Origin: Vitrella brassicaformis
Lineage: Eukaryota; Sar; Vitrellaceae
Length of the DNA stretch: 64,000 nucleotides
Direction of reading: 5' to 3'
Assembly (NCBI GenBank): GCA_001179505.1
Contig: CDMY01000077.1
Span: 57,122-121,121, forward strand
The stretch's first letter is position 1. Every line of letters starts with the position of its first letter. The notes under the pieces are model-generated. The model worked only from the letters and a program-made list of their open reading frames with translations. It was not told the origin of the DNA and searched no databases. Both the position numbers and the translations under genes were made by a program. Positions 1 through 10,890 of the stretch are shown here, in pieces.

Positions 1-53
1 CCCCCCCCCCCCCCCCTCCCACACACACACACGAGACCCATTTCCTTTCTGAG

Positions 54-2052
54 GTAGGTATGCCGTCGAGCGATGTCTGCGCCGCTACCTGGCCCAGCGG
101 AAGGTCCACACGTAAGAACAGACAGACAGGAGATAGATGCACACACATACTAGCTAGACACATGCCCACAGCAGAAAAGAGGAATACGGGACGAGTGCAT
201 CTCTTGTCTGCGGGCATGCAGACACGTCTACTACTTCCAGAGGCAGCAGCAGCAGCAGCAGCAGGCGGCCAACCCCCGGAAGCGCCCCCTGCCGACCAAC
301 GGAGACAGTGACCACGACGGCAATGGCGATGGCGATGAGAGCGGCGGGCAGCGTGCGGCGGCTGCCAAGAGGGAAAAGAAGGGCGACGGTGGAGTGGGGC
401 GGGTGGGAGGGGCCTCTGCCATGGAGGAGGAGGAGGGCGATGCAGTGGCCACCGCTGCAGCACCGCCACCACCACCACCAGCAGCAGCGGCTGCTGCTGC
501 AGCATCAGCTCCCATGGATATCGTCACAAGCAACGACGAGTCAGCAGAGGGGAGGAAGGCATGGGCACGGTTGTGTGTGCGTACTTCTTTGGATGCGACG
601 CGATGCATGTGTGTTCATCTTGCCTACAGGCCGGCACCAGCAGCAGCTGCTGCTGCTGCTGCAGCCTCAGACGAGGACAACGCGAGTGACGCCACAGAGG
701 TCATCCCGTCTCCCTCCCAGAACCCCGAACCCTCACCAAACGACGAGCCCTCACCCGCCCAACGCCAAGAGCAACAGCCACAGCCACAGCAGAAGAAGAA
801 AAAAAACGCCGCAAACAACAACACCAGCAGCAGCATGGAGGACGACATCCTCTTCGACCAGGACGCGGCCATCGAGGACGAGCGACGACACAAAGAGGAC
901 ATGCAAAAGGCTATCAGCAGCGGGGGCGGCAACAACAACAGCAGCAATGGCGGCGACGGTGAATCGAGGCAGATGTCGATGGACTACTTCCTGGGTCGCG
1001 GCGGCAACAAGTTTGTGCGTGGCGGGGGAGGGGGAGGGGGCGGGCGGGGGGTGCGTGGGGCGAGGGGGAGGGGGAGGGGCGGTCGCGGCCGTGGGGGCCG
1101 GCGCAGCCCTGATCCTGACCCGATGTGTTTTCTGGGCAAGCAGCTGTGGGTGCACCCGGACAACCTCGACGCTTGGGGGCGGTGGGCTACCAAAATGGTC
1201 AGTAGAGAGAGAGAGAGAGGGAGGGAGGGAGGGAAGAGCCCGATGCAACACACCCCACCCTGTCTGTGTCGTGTCGTGTCGTGTCGTGTCCTGCTGTGTG
1301 TGTGTGGTCAGGTCGACGACCGAGGCGGGAGTGTGCAGGTGTTCCCCGCCGATTTCGAGGGTGTTGTCGAGTCCACCGACCCCAAACAGCCACCAGACTT
1401 TATCGTACTCAGCATCAAGGACATCCTGGTATGTACAACCTGACTGCTGGATGGATGGACGGATGATGCACCACCCACTCATGGGCGTGGCGTGGGTGTT
1501 GTGTTGTGTTGTGTTGTGTTGATTGCAGCCATGGGAGGACTTTGTGTACTCCGAGCCGTCTCCGTCGGCCGGCGATCTGCGGTACCAGGCCATGGAGCTG
1601 GCAGCGACCATCACACGCGACCCCTTCATGGAGAGAGTCATCAACCACTTCAAAGTGCCGGACACCGTCTTCCTCACGTACTGTAAACACACACACACTG
1701 TCCATCTCCCCCTCCCATGCCTGTCTGTCTGTGTGTGTGTGTGTTTTGTGTGTCTCCCAGCTGGCCGTTCGACTACGAGTCGATGAGCGCGTTGAACCCC
1801 GACGGCATCGACCCGCCCTTCCCCACGCCGAGCGAGAGCGGCGCCACCCACACCATCAGTGTGGTCTTCACCGACTGGCTGGAGGCCTGCATCGACATGG
1901 ACCACATCCTGCCGCACGCCCAGCAGACCTACCACTGGTTTGGGTACGTCATGATGGACGAGGATGTGCCTGAGAGGGAGGACGACAGGGAGGGGCAGCC
2001 GCTCCCCATCAGCGCACTGCTGGCCGCCAGGATCCGCAGTGACGGGGGCTGA
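54..2052 (+). CDS. RGG-box, Gln/Ala-rich hypothetical protein, 5' end outside the window
   Basis: I do not recognise the conserved C-terminal part. Likely exons: about 54-111, 243-1197, 1312-1428, 1529-1677 and 1761-2052 (TGA). The last three junctions keep the frame (donors GTCAGT, GTATGT, GTACTG). The small first exon is less sure; joined to 243 it gives a poly-Gln run and a basic NPRKRPLP nuclear-localisation-like stretch, so the gene begins upstream of the window. A 60-base intron at 570-629 is also possible, but the frame stays open either way. The middle is low complexity: poly-Pro/Ala, poly-Lys, Asn/Ser, then a long Gly/Arg-rich RGG block around 1015-1110, typical of RNA-binding or nucleolar proteins. 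After it comes a compact, Trp-rich region of about 200 residues (FLGKQLWVHP, PWEDFVYSE, HWFGYVMMD) that looks folded. An RNA-related role is inference from the RGG box only. Confidence 0.6.
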
Positions 2053-3285
2053 GACGAGACGGCAACCTGTGTGGTGTGGTGTGGTGTGTTAGGTGTAGGT
2101 AGCAGACGGTTGACTTAGCCTCTTTGGATGGATGGAGCCTGGCCAGGCGCGTTGACCTTTTTTAGTGCCTGCGTAGCTAAGGTGTGTGTAGGAAGGGCAT
2201 ACCTAATAGATAGAGTAGATGGATTGAGCTAGTCCATCAAGGAAGACACAGGCGAGGCGGACATCCAAGAAACGAATGCATTAATATCCATCCATCCATC
2301 CAATCATCATCGACACACGTATCTCCTTCGTCTATCTACACACGAACACACCCATACACACACATACACGCATCAAGAACACCAAAAGACACATACATAC
2401 ATCCATCCATCCAGCCAGCCAGACAGAGAGATGGCCAGGCCTAGCCGGGCATCGCATCCAGCCAGAAAGACTGCGTGGACAATCCGATTTTCAAAGCAGA
2501 GCGAGCGAGCGATAGCCAGAGAGAGCGTTAGACAGAAGGTCGATGGTACGTACGCCTGTACACACACACGCACAAAACAGCCCACCAGGCAGCCAGCTAG
2601 GCAGGCAGGCAGGCCGACAAAGGGGAATATATGCAATAAATCGCACATCGCCCCGACCTTATGTTGTGACTGACACGTACCAGCGCGCCGGCTGTAAGGG
2701 CACAAGCACGCAATATTGCCTACGTACCCTACCTGTATGAAAGTATGTGGAGAGACAGACGCCTTACGTACGCCAGGCCTAGCTGCACACAAAAGGGGGA
2801 CGGGCTCACCGAGCGATAGCGAAATAGACACACACAGCCGTTTTTTCCTTCGACTGCACAGATGAAGTGAGCAATACACGAAGGCATTCATGGGTGCTAA
2901 TTCAGCTGACTGACTGACTGACTGACCAAAAATGAAAAACGACACTGCGCAAAAGATCGCGTCTCGTCTCGTCTTGTCTCGTCTGTTGGTGCATATATGT
3001 CGCTTCTGTGTGTGAAGGCATCGGCGCACACGCATACGCATACCAAACCCCAATCAAAACAGGCAAGAGAAAAACTCTCCTCCCTCCCGTATCGTATCAA
3101 GCATATGCCGCCCGCCAATTAGTAAATCACAACGCACCGCACCTCTACTCGTGTACGCAGGTGTAGATTGGGACCTGTGCATGCATGAAAAAGCCCAGCG
3201 AGTCCATCCATTCCTCCCTCCCCCGCTCAGCCAGCCAAAACTCCCTCCCTCCCTGCCTCTCGTCCCTCCCTCCCTCCCTCCCTCA
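2053..3285. other. Intergenic, simple-sequence rich
   Basis: No convincing gene. It lies between the converging 3' ends of the RGG protein (+) and the trefoil-like protein (-). It holds short runs of CCAT, GCAGGCA, GACTGACT, CGTCT and CTCC repeats. Reading frames here are repeat translations. Confidence 0.6.
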
Positions 3286-5319
3286 TCAGCGCCTAAGGTG
3301 CATGCCCTCTACCACCGCGTAAGTCACATTGCCCCCGACCTTTCCCATGTAGTTGCGGATATCACTCGGCCGGGTGAAGCACGCAGGAGGCCCCTCGTAC
3401 CCATCCCCCCCATCCACTCCGTCGATGTCCCCGGCAATGTTGTCCCGAAATTCTTTGATGCCGCCGGCCGCCTCGGCGTCATAGCAGCAGCCCATCATGA
3501 TGCAGTTGCTCTCGGTGGTAGTGGAGTCGCCACAGGCCTGCCGGGGGAAAAAGCGACCGGCTTGGTCACACGTGTAGGGGTCTTCTCCTTCGGGCGGCCC
3601 GAGCTCCGTTGGCTTGTAGCATTTGGGGTTGGCGTCGGTCTCTGCGGCCCAGCAGCCATACAGCAACTCGCAACTGCACACACACACACACACACACACA
3701 TGCACCACCATTGGCGACACAGATTGTGAGCTGGCACGTGTCCATCCACACCATACCCCCGCTCGGTGAGTTGGTCAACCACAGTGGTGTCGCGGACGAT
3801 GGGTGTCCGTTGCGAGGCTTCAATTTCGCAGGAGACGGTGTCCCTCCAGTTGGCCGGGCGGTTCGGGAAGATGCCCTCGAACTGCACAACGGGGTTGGCG
3901 TACACATAGTCACCGCGGCCGCTGCCCATTCGATCCACCGTGATCTCCTTCACCTCGCCCTGACAAGGAGCGCTGTGACGTGGTATGTGTCGTGTCGCTG
4001 TGCTGACTGACCTTCATTGATGTGACCCTGAACCTGTATGGCGCTTTGAAGAGCCGTTCGGGCCATGGCACGCCCGTCTCGTCGGCGGAGAGGGTCCACA
4101 TGTGTCGCGTCTGCCACCGCATTGGCACCCACTTCTGCCCACCCTCAGAGAAGTACAGGACCTTCATCCACACAGCACAGAGGGAGTAAATGGCCATCCA
4201 TGATGATGAATGTGGGCAAGGAAGGCATCGAGGGGCTGCATAATGCTTACGTGCCGGAATGGGATGGGACCATTCACGATCTGAATACCCATATAGTTCT
4301 CGCTGCACCGACACACACAGACAGTTATTATTGGTTTGGCGTCCATCCATCCATCCATCCACTCCATCCAGGACTCAGCCCACAAGCATTGAACTAGCCT
4401 GCTGCCCGATTCGAAGACGACCGCCACGCCCTGGTCGCCTGGGTCACAGTCTGTGGCCATCCAAGTGGCCTGCCACTTGCCGTCCCGGCCACCGTCAGAC
4501 ATGTCCAGATCGCCCGGCGAACCTCCCGCATTCGCATTGTTGACGTACAGCTGCACACCCACCACCACCACCACCACCACCACCACCAAAGCACCGACAA
4601 GACGTGTAGGCGGCCATTAGACATAGATTCATACTCAGTCATTCCGCACCCTGAATCGTTCGCCCGGTGGCACTTTGTCGCCCTCTCTCCCTCCCCCGCT
4701 GCCGTCAGAAATGATGTCGATGCACATCCCACCTGTGTTTGTGAATGGACCCACACACACACACAGCCAAAAGGGGTGTGTGTGGCTGGTTGGCTGGTGG
4801 CTGGTGGCTGCGACTTACAGACTCTCGACTCGTGGAAGTCGCCCCCCGGGATGCTCAGGGCCACCGTCCGATAGATGCCGTTGACGCCGGCAGGCTGAAG
4901 CCAGAAAGACAGAAACCCGCAGTCAGACAGTCAGACAGGCTGAAGACAGACTCATCGATGAGTTCATACGGGCGGAGGCCACAGCTGACAGAAGCCCGGG
5001 TCACCCTCACTCAGATCCCTGCGCAATCCGACACAATCAGACAGACAGACGAGCAGCAGTGACTTGTCACTGTGCAAATGTGCCCAGTGTACTGCAGTGG
5101 TCTCTTCCCACCAGTAGAAGGTTGTCAGGCCTTCGACAGGTCTGTCAAGCAGGAAGAAAAAACATAAGTACTGACACGGGGGACCCTGGATAAACATTCT
5201 GACCTTCCGTAATTTCGCAGCACTTTCTGGCTGCTGGTTTGCGCCATGGCTGAGCGAAGGGCGGCGCAGCAGCACAGGATGAGAAGGGGAAAAGCAGCAG
5301 CTCTCCGCCTTGCAGCCAT
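3286..5319 (-). CDS. Secreted protein with trefoil (P-type)-like domain
   Basis: Nine exons close in frame to 479 aa: 5319-5204, 5141-4970, 4894-4819, 4732-4650, 4550-4399, 4302-4251, 4161-4012, 3959-3709, 3673-3286. The ATG at 5319 opens a signal peptide (Arg-rich start, then AAAFPLLILCCCAAL, cleavage near SAMAQ). The C-terminal exon has a cysteine pattern like P-type trefoil domains: RQACGD, then SNCIMMGCCYD and, after an insert, PPACF. Trefoil domains in other proteins bind glycans or accompany glycosyl hydrolases; no hydrolase was recognised here. The middle has beta-rich, Trp/Tyr-rich segments. The 4303-4398 intron uses a GC donor in this model; an alternative GT donor two codons later with a shifted acceptor also keeps frame. 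The last intron is only 35 bases. It is head to head with the arylsulfotransferase-like gene, 267 bases between starts. Confidence 0.72.
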
Positions 5320-5586
5320 GACGGCCACTGCCCATGGAACAACGGGGGAGGGAGACGAGTCCGAGGGCCTGAATCACAGAGGGGCGCATGAAAGGGTGCA
5401 GGCATCATGGTGCCTTCTTGCTTACGTGCTTGCTTGGCCTCGTCGAGCGTCTCCCTCCTGGCCGTTGGAGCCAAAATAAAAGGACAGTATATGCGAGGTG
5501 ACGGACACCAGAAGAAAGGCTCCAGGGGCAGCCTGCAGCGGGACAGGGGAACACGCTCTGCAGTCACCCTTGTACCTTTCCGCCCA
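5320..5586. promoter_or_regulatory. Shared upstream region of a divergent gene pair
   Basis: The 267 bases between the two ATG codons must hold both 5' UTRs and promoters. An A-rich AAAATAAAAGG stretch at about 5473-5485 is the only TATA-like sequence seen. Role inferred from layout. Confidence 0.35.
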
Positions 5587-7008
5587 ATGCAGCGGCTCTC
5601 TTTCCTTTTCTTGGCTTGTGTGGCCGCGAGGGCGGCAGGTGGCCGGTTCGGCTGCTACCAGTATGTGCACCCCCGCCCCGGCTCCGACATGGTGTCTGCC
5701 GTGACGACCATCGCCGTTCGGCAGGGCCATCGGCTGCTGCCTGAGACCATCGAGAACAAGCTGTGGATCAAGGGTGAGCAGACGGGCGAACTGTCCGGGT
5801 GGCACCACATCGCCAACGACGGCAAGACGCTCATCGTCAACATCCCCCAGCCCTTCGCCCCTGGCGAGAGGGTATTCCTCAAAATCATCCCCGGCATTGC
5901 CACCCTTGACGGCTCCGTGTGCGAGGAAGCGCTCGAGTACAATTTCAAGGTCTCTTGGAAGCCCGTCAGGGAGTACCGGTCAGCCTGGGCCCTCGGCAGC
6001 GCCACAGACCCCACTCTCTTTAACCCCTGGACCGTCCCGCAGGCACGTGAGTCCGTCCAGCCGTCTGATCCCAAGTTCCACAACGGAGGCGGCAAAGCTG
6101 GTCCGCCCGCAGCCCCCGGTATCGGCGGCCGACAGCTAGAGGCCAACGCGACAGCCGAGATGAGTCCTGAGGAGAGGAGGCGGATGCAGCAGAAGGCCGC
6201 GAAGGAGTCGTGGGAGAGGTTTGTTGATGCGGTCAATCGGCATGGGATGCCTCCGGGAGACAGGGCGGCTTATGAGAAGCACAGAGAAGTCATGAAGACG
6301 GCCTTCAAGCAGTATGTGAGGCCAAAGGCGGCGCAGCGGGGGAAGGGGAAAGGCCACACAATCAAGGCCAGCGCTCAGGAGGCGAATACCGGCGACGGCG
6401 ATGGGCAGGAGGGTGAGGAGGTCAACCTGAGGGCCTCCTCTATGTGGACGGCTCCGTACAAGGACTGGAAGACCATCCCGGGCGACCTGCCGCTCATCGA
6501 CGTCAAGCACGGTCCGGCCCAAGGGCTGAGCAAGGGCTTCATATTCTCGTCCAACATGCGGTACCCCGAGGACCAATGGGGCGCCTACTTGATCATATCG
6601 GACGACGTGGGGCAGCCGGTGTGGTTCAAGCGCGTGTGGGACGACGGGTACATCTGGTCGCTCATCGACCTCAAGGTGCAGCGCAACGGCAACTTCACCT
6701 ACCACGACACCAACGCCAGCACCTACGTCGAGATGGGGCACGACTACGAGATATGTAAACGGTACTTCCCCGGCCACGGATACTTCGCCAACGCCCACGA
6801 CTTCCAAGTCAACGAAAAGGGCCACTCCCTCATGATTGTGTACCAGACGGAGGGCATGGACGTCAAGGCCATGGGCATCCCTGAGGGGCAGGAGGACGCC
6901 CAGGTCATCGGCGGCATCATCCAGGAGATCGATACCTCCGGCAATGTGGTGAGATGACGCCACGCCCACACACGCACTCAGGGCACAGAGCGACCGACCC
7001 TTCTCCCC

Positions 7009-7042
<34 letters not shown>

Positions 7043-8080
7043 ATTCGGCAGATATTTGAGTGGCGGATGTGGGACCATCTGCCCGAGGCCATGCACAAGA
7101 CCGTGGGCCTCGGGCAGAAGTCGTCAAAGGTTGCTGACCCCATCCACATCAATGCCATCGACTGGACAACAGACGGCCACATCACCGCATCGCTCAGGCA
7201 CTTCGACCAAGTCATCAAGGTAGGTGACCCACTCACTCACTCACTCACTCACCACGACCATCGCCGCTGGACCGCACAGCATGTCTCCCCCCCTCTCCCT
7301 GTGTGTGTGTATCCGATCCATCAGATCAACCGCCTCACGGGCGACATCATTTGGCGGCTGGGCGGCCCCGGCAACGAGTTCACGTGGGTGGATGAGGACC
7401 GCCCCTTCTCGCACCAGCACGACGTCCGTCTGCACGAGGACAGCCACCTCACCGTCTACTCCAACGACAACCTGCACGACTGGCCCCCTCCCCGCTACTC
7501 TCGCGCCGTCGAGTACTGGCTTGATGAGCCCGACCGGCTCATCAAGAAGGTCCGCGAGTACCGCTCGCCCGAGAACTACTACGGCATGGCGACGGGCAGC
7601 ATGCAGCGGTTCACCAACGGCAATCTCGGCATCTGCTGGGGCGGCGTCGGACGGCCCGAGAAGCTGCCCTTCTACACTGAGGTCAGCCCGACGGGCGAGA
7701 GGCTGCTGGAGCTGGAGTTCACGGCGCAGGAGAACAGCTACCGCGCGCTGCGGTACGACTGGTGGGGGATACCCAAGGCCGACCCGTGGCTGATATTGGA
7801 CCGCGAGAGCAACCCGCCGCAGCTGCACATGAGCTGGAACGGCGCGACGGTGGTGGCCAAGTGGAAGATATGGCACGGCCACTTTCGCGAGGCCAACCAG
7901 TTCGCGGACGTGATAGTCAAGAGGAGCTTCGAGGAGATCTACCCGCTGCACAAGGGGGTTGCGCAAGAGAGGTGCCACTACTTCCAGGTGGAGGCCATGA
8001 GCTGGGGCGGCAAGCCACTCAGGAGGTCCAATCCCGTCTTCTCGGGATGGGGCAACGAGTCGGACTGCCCGGAGAAATAG
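5587..8080 (+). CDS. Arylsulfotransferase-family (ASST-like) secreted protein
   Basis: Three exons, 5587-6948, 7052-7219 and 7325-8080 (TAG), give 761 aa. I chose the ATG at 5587 because it opens a clean signal peptide (MQRLSFLFLACVAARAAGG); the frame is open further upstream. Family hallmarks in order: a bacterial Ig-like N-terminal part, then AHDFQVNEKG, IHINAIDW, a GDIIWRLGG motif and FSHQHDVRLHED followed by VYSNDN, the His-bearing blades of the arylsulfotransferase beta-propeller (Pfam ASST / Arylsulfotran_2 type). Family members transfer sulfate between phenols or have unknown substrates; an extracellular or endomembrane role is inferred from the signal peptide. A charged, probably disordered insert of about 130 residues (near residues 150-285) separates the N-terminal part from the propeller. 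The catalytic His was not assigned with certainty. Confidence 0.82.
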
Positions 8081-9392
8081 GGAGATGGGGAGACAGGGAG
8101 ACAGAGGCAGGGAAAGCGACTCAGGGAGGAAGGGGGGAGGTAGAGTTCCTTTTGACCTCGTGTGGATGCGTACACGCTCATAATGAGGGTGTCTGTACTG
8201 CCTAGGGCTGATGCGCCTTGTCCGGCTCCTTGTCTGTCTGTCTGTCTGTCTGGCTGGCTGCCTGTCTGTGTCTTGTGCCTCAAACTTGGCGTATGTATGT
8301 ATCCCTTCCTTGCCGCTAGTGAACTGACGGGCGGATGTACGTTTGTATTTGTATGCACGTATGTCTTTGCTGTAGAAGAGACGCATTGACAGGAGAGAGA
8401 GAGACACAGATGTTGGTCGATTGGTCGATTGGTCGATTGGTTGGTTGGTTGGTGTTTTTGGCAGTCAGCCAGGGTAGGTGTATCCGACCAACAAGTAAGT
8501 TCTTTTTGTTATAGCTAGCTACAATTACGTGCTCATTTATCCATCCATCTCTGCCTCCCTCCCTCCCTCCCTCCCTCTGTGGTGTGTACGTGTCCTGTCT
8601 GTCTATAGGTGCTGTGCTTAGCTGTCCGTACGCATCTACATCCATACATCCATTTGTCTTGTCCAGCGCTACCGTGTCTCTGTATTGCATTGTAGAGCGT
8701 ACCGTAGCTTCGGTACCATTCGTGTGTGTACATCTATCGCATATATCGCGTGTACGTATTTGTGGACGGACGGACGAACACACACACATGCTGTGCAGTG
8801 CTCGTGCGGCGCGTGTTGGTTGGTGCGGGTTCAATGAAGGAATCGGTGATTGAATTCGCTTGCCTTCTGTGTGCCTGGGTGGGGGGCTTGGCGGGTGCAG
8901 CGATGGATGAGTGACTGGATGGATGGAACAGTGAAAGAATCGTGGGGGTGAGTGGTTGACTGACACAGCCAGTGCCTGGCCCGCCTAGCTGCATGAACGC
9001 TGCGGTGGTAGGACGTGCGTGCGTGCGTGAGTGAGTGAACTGACTCAATCCGTTTAGTAGGTATGGTATCCACACACACACAACACACTACACACGTATC
9101 AACGTCTTGACAATCGTCGAGCCTGTGTCGCTGAGCGACGTGGCTTTGGCTGTGTCACCTCCAGCCAAAGCCGCGCACACCACAGCCACCCAGGCGCGAA
9201 CAACCGCCACGCTGCATTGGGCTACAACCACGATCAACCACATCGGCATGATCCGATCCACCAATCAGACAGCCACACAGTGCATAAATGCCTCCCTCAA
9301 TCACAAGACCAACACATACAATAAATGATGGTCACAAAGACAGACCATTTCTCTGCCAGCCTTCGTTGATCGATCAGCACCTGCCTGCCTGC
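8081..9392. other. Intergenic with tandem repeats
   Basis: No gene seen. Contains a GGTCGATT unit repeated at about 8413-8440 running into GGTT repeats to 8453, and CTCC, CTGT and CCAT runs. It separates the converging 3' ends of the arylsulfotransferase-like (+) and DJ-1 (-) genes. Confidence 0.6.
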
Positions 9393-10558
9393 CTAGCACG
9401 CGACAGGCTCGTAGCTCCCCACCAGCATCTCGTCTTTGAGCTTAAGGGCCGTGTCGGCATCAAACAGGTTCTCCACACACGCGAGGGCGAACTCCAGCGC
9501 GCTGCCGGGGCCCATTGATGTGATCACCTACACAAACAGGTGACTGGTGGCTTGCCATGTTGTGGTATTCTCCTTCCCAGCTCGCACGTTGTTTGAGATG
9601 ACGACACGCGGCCCGTCCACTCTGTTGGTGATCTCGAGGGCAGCGTTGGGGTACCCGGTGGCCTTCTCGCCTTCAAGGAGACCGTGGCTCTCGAGCACCA
9701 CGGACGGAGCCGCGCAAATGGCGCCGTACCTACATACACACACACACACACACACAAAGTGAGTGTGCTTCGGTTGATCTGTCGTGGTTGTGCGCACCAT
9801 TGTTTGGCCTGTCGCTGCTTCTTGAGCATCTCAGTGAGCGTCGCACAGTCGCGAAGGTGGGTCGCGCCCGGCATGCCACCTGACGAACAAGGCTAGTAAA
9901 CTGATGGAGTGTGCTGCGCGGGCAAGGCCGTCGTTTGCGGTGGCTTACCAGGCAGGATGATCATGTCAAAATCCTCATCTGACCGACACACACACACGGC
10001 GCCGGGTGGCGTGCGTATCCTGTCTGTCTGCTGACGGACCTTTGACGTCATCTATGTTGGAGTCTGCCTGTATCTTGACCCCTCGCGACGCCGTAATGAC
10101 GCGGTCATCTCGACCCATCACAGAGCTGAAAGCCACCACATCAAAGCACCTCGGCAGAACGCAACGCATCCATCGACAGTCTCCCAAGGACATACCTGAC
10201 AGTCACCTGCACAGATGCAAGGAAGCGCACCCACCCATGGTTGTCTGTCTGTGCAGGTGAGCATGCCACTCACCTTGGCGCCGGCACGGACGAGTGTGTC
10301 GATGATGCAGACGGCCTCAATCTCCTCACTCCCATCAGCCACTGGCACAAGCACCCTGACGCTCCTTGAGCCGCCCGTCCCCGCCATGAAGCAGACGCTG
10401 CGGCGTTGACGGTAGCTGGGCTGGGCCCTTCTCAAATACAGGCCGAGTGGGTGGAAGAAGGCGGCCTCTGAAGTGCCGGCGCGGAAGGATGGATGGGATG
10501 ATGCAGTGCGGACGGCAGTGAGCAAGACGGGCAGAAAGCACGGGATCTTCACGTGCAT
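9393..10558 (-). CDS. DJ-1: DJ-1/PARK7 family protein with N-terminal leader
   Basis: Seven exons close in frame to 264 aa: 10558-10274, 10206-10196, 10149-10040, 9978-9949, 9879-9798, 9729-9588, 9527-9393 (TAG). The fold is read directly: VRVLVPVADGSEEIEA with the conserved acidic residue, the DMIILPGGMPGA loop, and the nucleophile elbow GAICAAP holding the reactive Cys (Cys106 in the human protein). The end, ITSMGPGSALEFAL, matches the family's TSRGPGT..EFAL. DJ-1 proteins act in oxidative-stress defence and glyoxal detoxification. About 75 residues precede the domain; MHVKIPCFLPVLLTAV looks like a signal peptide, followed by a basic, hydroxylated stretch, so plastid or secretory targeting is likely. 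An upstream in-frame ATG at 10600 is possible. The second exon is 11 bases long. Confidence 0.9.
10196..10206 (-). other. DJ-1: 11-nt microexon in the DJ-1 gene
   Basis: On the minus strand the 11 bases are flanked by TGCAG upstream and GTATG downstream. Including them joins ...AGAKV to CFDVVAFSS through TVR, restoring the beta-strand found in DJ-1 proteins (GIKVTV in human). Without them the frame breaks. Flanking introns are 67 and 46 bases. Confidence 0.8.
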
Positions 10559-10890
10559 GTTCTGCAGACGTGATTTCTGCGAGCTCAAGAATTTCCTCAT
10601 CGCTGCCAATTGGCGCCTCCATCCATCCATCCATCCATCCATCCATCGGATACATTGGACGGATGGATGGATGGAGCGGAAGACGATGTGTATCTACATT
10701 ACAATAATCAATCAATGTACAGACAGTCACATCATGGCCACTCTCGGTCAGTCAGCCAGACATCCAAATGCACAGACAGAGAAAAAGGTGCAGACACTAA
10801 ACCGCTCCTGTCTGTCCTGTCCTGTCATCGCTTCATTCAGCAGACCGCCACGCAGCACCTTGCAGGCGTGCCACACTACACGCCCACCGA
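10559..10890. promoter_or_regulatory. Upstream region of DJ-1 with CCAT/GGAT hairpin
   Basis: Between the DJ-1 start and the XGPRT stop. At about 10619-10674 a run of CCAT units is followed by a run of GGAT units with a short spacer, so a transcript could fold into a long hairpin just upstream of the start codon. No gene seen here. Confidence 0.4.

Noticed and set aside
1-40. C-run and CA repeat at the window start as a possible telomere
   Set aside because: No telomere-type repeat (such as CCCTAAA) is present; this is an intronic microsatellite within a partial gene.
308-1522. Long frame overlapping the RGG-protein gene, Arg/Thr/Gln-rich
   Set aside because: It is the out-of-phase reading of the GC-rich repeats; the other frame gives NLS, acidic and RGG composition and continues across supported introns.
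751-1935. 394-codon minus-strand frame
   Set aside because: Antisense shadow of the RGG-protein gene; its Pro/His/Thr content comes from CA/TG repeats and it crosses plus-strand introns.
8413-8453. Regular GGTCGATT repeats resembling a small CRISPR array
   Set aside because: Units are contiguous with no unique spacers, there are no cas genes, and the context is eukaryotic.
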